Origin: Candidatus Sulfotelmatobacter sp. | GTDB taxonomy: Bacteria; Acidobacteriota; Terriglobia; Terriglobales; Acidobacteriaceae | DNA length: 6,489 bases | Assembly: GCA_030037575.1 (NCBI GenBank) | Contig: JASHRB010000636.1 | Location: forward strand, 1-6,489 | Direction: 5' to 3' | Part shown: positions 5,590 to 6,489 of the stretch, piece after piece | How positions within the stretch are numbered: position 1 is the first letter of the stretch | Layout: each line of letters begins with the position of its first letter | The notes under the pieces: model-generated | Database searches by the model: none | The model's input: the letters and a program-made list of their open reading frames with translations, nothing else | What the model was told of the DNA's origin: nothing | Position numbers and translations under genes: made by a program

Positions 5590-5898
5590 TCAGCGGTCCG
5601 CCTTGTGGGGGTCGAGCGGTGTGCGGCCCATGCGCTCAAAATCTTCGAGGGTAAGGCCAAACTCGGCCAACACCTGCTCGTGAGGAATACCCTCGCCACG
5701 GTCGAGAGAGGCGCGTGCGGCGGCGATCTCGCGAGCTTCTTCCTCCGAGACGGGCTCATCATCCACTGGGGCGTTGGCGAGACTGCGAGCCACGGGATCA
5801 GTCATCACTTCGAGCAGATGAACGACTGCGGAAATTTGGCTCGGAGCCAGCCGCTCGATCAGATCATGGGCCTGCTGTTTTTCGTTCGCGGGTGCCAT
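5590..5898 (-). CDS. Antitoxin of a RelE-type toxin-antitoxin pair, intact
   Basis: A 102-residue acidic protein. The N-terminal half (NEKQQAHDLIERLAPSQISA to about residue 35) is helical and is followed by a variable acidic linker with VSEEEAREIAAARASLDRGE (about 50-69). The C-terminal HEQVLAEFGLTLEDFE segment resembles tails of antitoxins that wrap RelE-family toxins. Its partner starts two bases after the stop, so the two would be co-transcribed and the antitoxin would neutralise the toxin and probably repress the operon. The partner is now interrupted by TAG, leaving this an orphan in practice. The ATG at 5898 gives the full family length, but no clear Shine-Dalgarno site precedes it. Confidence 0.74.
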   Translation of the reverse strand: MAPANEKQQAHDLIERLAPSQISAVVHLLEVMTDPVARSLANAPVDDEPVSEEEAREIAAARASLDRGEGIPHEQVLAEFGLTLEDFERMGRTPLDPHKADR

Positions 5899-5996
5899 CG
5901 GCGATAGTTTACCAGCGTTAGGCCCTCTGTTGCTGGATGAAAGGGAGATAACAGGACGGCATTATCCGGCTCCCTCGGTGAAGCGCACGTACCAGA

Positions 5997-6260
5997 TTAC
6001 CGACGCGGAAGCTCGGGTTCACCTAACGGAGGGTGCTCTGAGGTGACTTTGTGTTTCGGGATCTTTTCTGCTCTTCCTTCAGCCTTGCTGCGCACAGCCT
6101 GAGATCGGGCGATGGTGTCGGTGATGATGGCGCGCCAATCTTCGGAAAGAGTTTCCTTGGTGGAATGCCATTCGCGGTGCGAATAAACGCCGTTGACGTG
6201 CTTCATAACGACCGAGTCTATGGTGAACGGCATCAAGACGTATACATCGGCGGGAAACAC
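5997..6260 (-). CDS. Unrecognised protein, probably 5'-truncated
   Basis: I do not recognise a family. From GTG at 6260 the product is 87 residues; it begins FPADVYVLMPFTIDSVV, continues HREWHSTKETLSEDWRAIIT, and ends in a charged tail that looks disordered. Protein-like sequence continues upstream of the GTG (LKHICGGDEKGDD) without any start codon back to TAA at about 6326. The next frame upstream reads GLGKPEIFDFLS, as if one base had been lost near 6301. No ribosome-binding site is visible before 6260. Repeat copy 2 begins only about 20 bp beyond that TAA, so the gene may have been cut by the repeat or by the rearrangement that brought it. It lies 98 bp upstream of the antitoxin gene on the same strand. 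It could be a remnant rather than a working gene. Confidence 0.38.
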   Translation of the reverse strand: MFPADVYVLMPFTIDSVVMKHVNGVYSHREWHSTKETLSEDWRAIITDTIARSQAVRSKAEGRAEKIPKHKVTSEHPPLGEPELPRR

Positions 6261-6345
6261 ATCGTCCCCCTTTTCGTCTCCCCCGCAAATGTGCTTGAGC
6301 TGAGAAAATCGAAGATCTCCGGCTTACCCAGGCCTTCGCCGCAGG

Positions 6346-6489
6346 ACTGTTTCATTCTTTCATTCGCTACATCACCAGTTCGGTGCTACAGCATTGTGGC
6401 GCCCAATTTGCCTCGGTACTGCCATCGGTGGTTCGGTGCTCACGCACCGGGTTGGCGCTTTGACACGCCACCCCTGCTAGGGTGCTGTG
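6346..6489 (+). repeat. Dispersed structured repeat, copy 2 (runs off the window)
   Basis: Matches copy 1 in both outer modules (27/28 and 42/47 bases). The middle is longer (69 bases against 31 between the modules): TTCGGTGCT occurs twice (6379-6387 and 6432-6440), suggesting an internal duplication. The hairpin is CGGTGC (6434-6439) with GCACCG (6444-6449), with a 4-base loop instead of 17 in copy 1. The right boundary is not visible. Confidence 0.8.

Noticed and set aside
5605..5907. 100-codon plus-strand frame
   Set aside because: Reverse reading of the antitoxin gene, which is clearly coding on the minus strand.

Overview
The window looks like a piece of a bacterial chromosome with moderately high G+C. 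Gene style suggests a soil Acidobacteriota-type organism: a large carbohydrate-active enzyme with a PKD domain, Shine-Dalgarno sites of the GGAGGA type, and several decaying type II toxin-antitoxin (TA) loci among dispersed repeats. That placement is inference from gene style only; there is no rRNA or tRNA to anchor it.

Layout. Positions 1-1632 (+) hold the 3' part of a clan GH-D alpha-galactosidase-like hydrolase with a C-terminal PKD domain; its 5' end lies outside the window. It converges on a minus-strand gene (1672-3360) for a dynamin-like GTPase. Behind its G domain this protein carries two copies of a CxxC...CxxH module, probably zinc-binding. Upstream of that gene (3361-3508) is an unusually structured leader: a 25-bp imperfect hairpin, then a nested multi-stem fold whose closing helix ends one base before the start codon.

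From about 3560 to 4213 (-) lie the ruins of a VapBC-like TA operon. The antitoxin has ATC where the start should be and a compensated double frameshift. The PIN toxin has no start codon and lacks its C-terminal catalytic part. A pair of TGTACA boxes 21 bp apart remains upstream. A small intact-looking gene (4532-4735, -) with a perfect ribosome-binding site follows.

From 4736 to 5335 there is no convincing gene, but there is a dense series of hairpins and the first copy of a dispersed structured repeat. Its second copy runs off the window at 6489, and a covariant base pair between the copies supports a conserved hairpin. Between the copies lie four 11-bp-period TGTCCGGT repeats, a RelE-type toxin gene killed by an in-frame TAG, its intact antitoxin gene, and a probably 5'-truncated gene of unknown function.

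The hydrolase and the GTPase are the genes that look functional. The rest reads as accessory DNA in which two separate TA toxins were inactivated in different ways. The best candidate for something new is the GTPase with its tandem CxxC/CxxH tail together with its structured leader.
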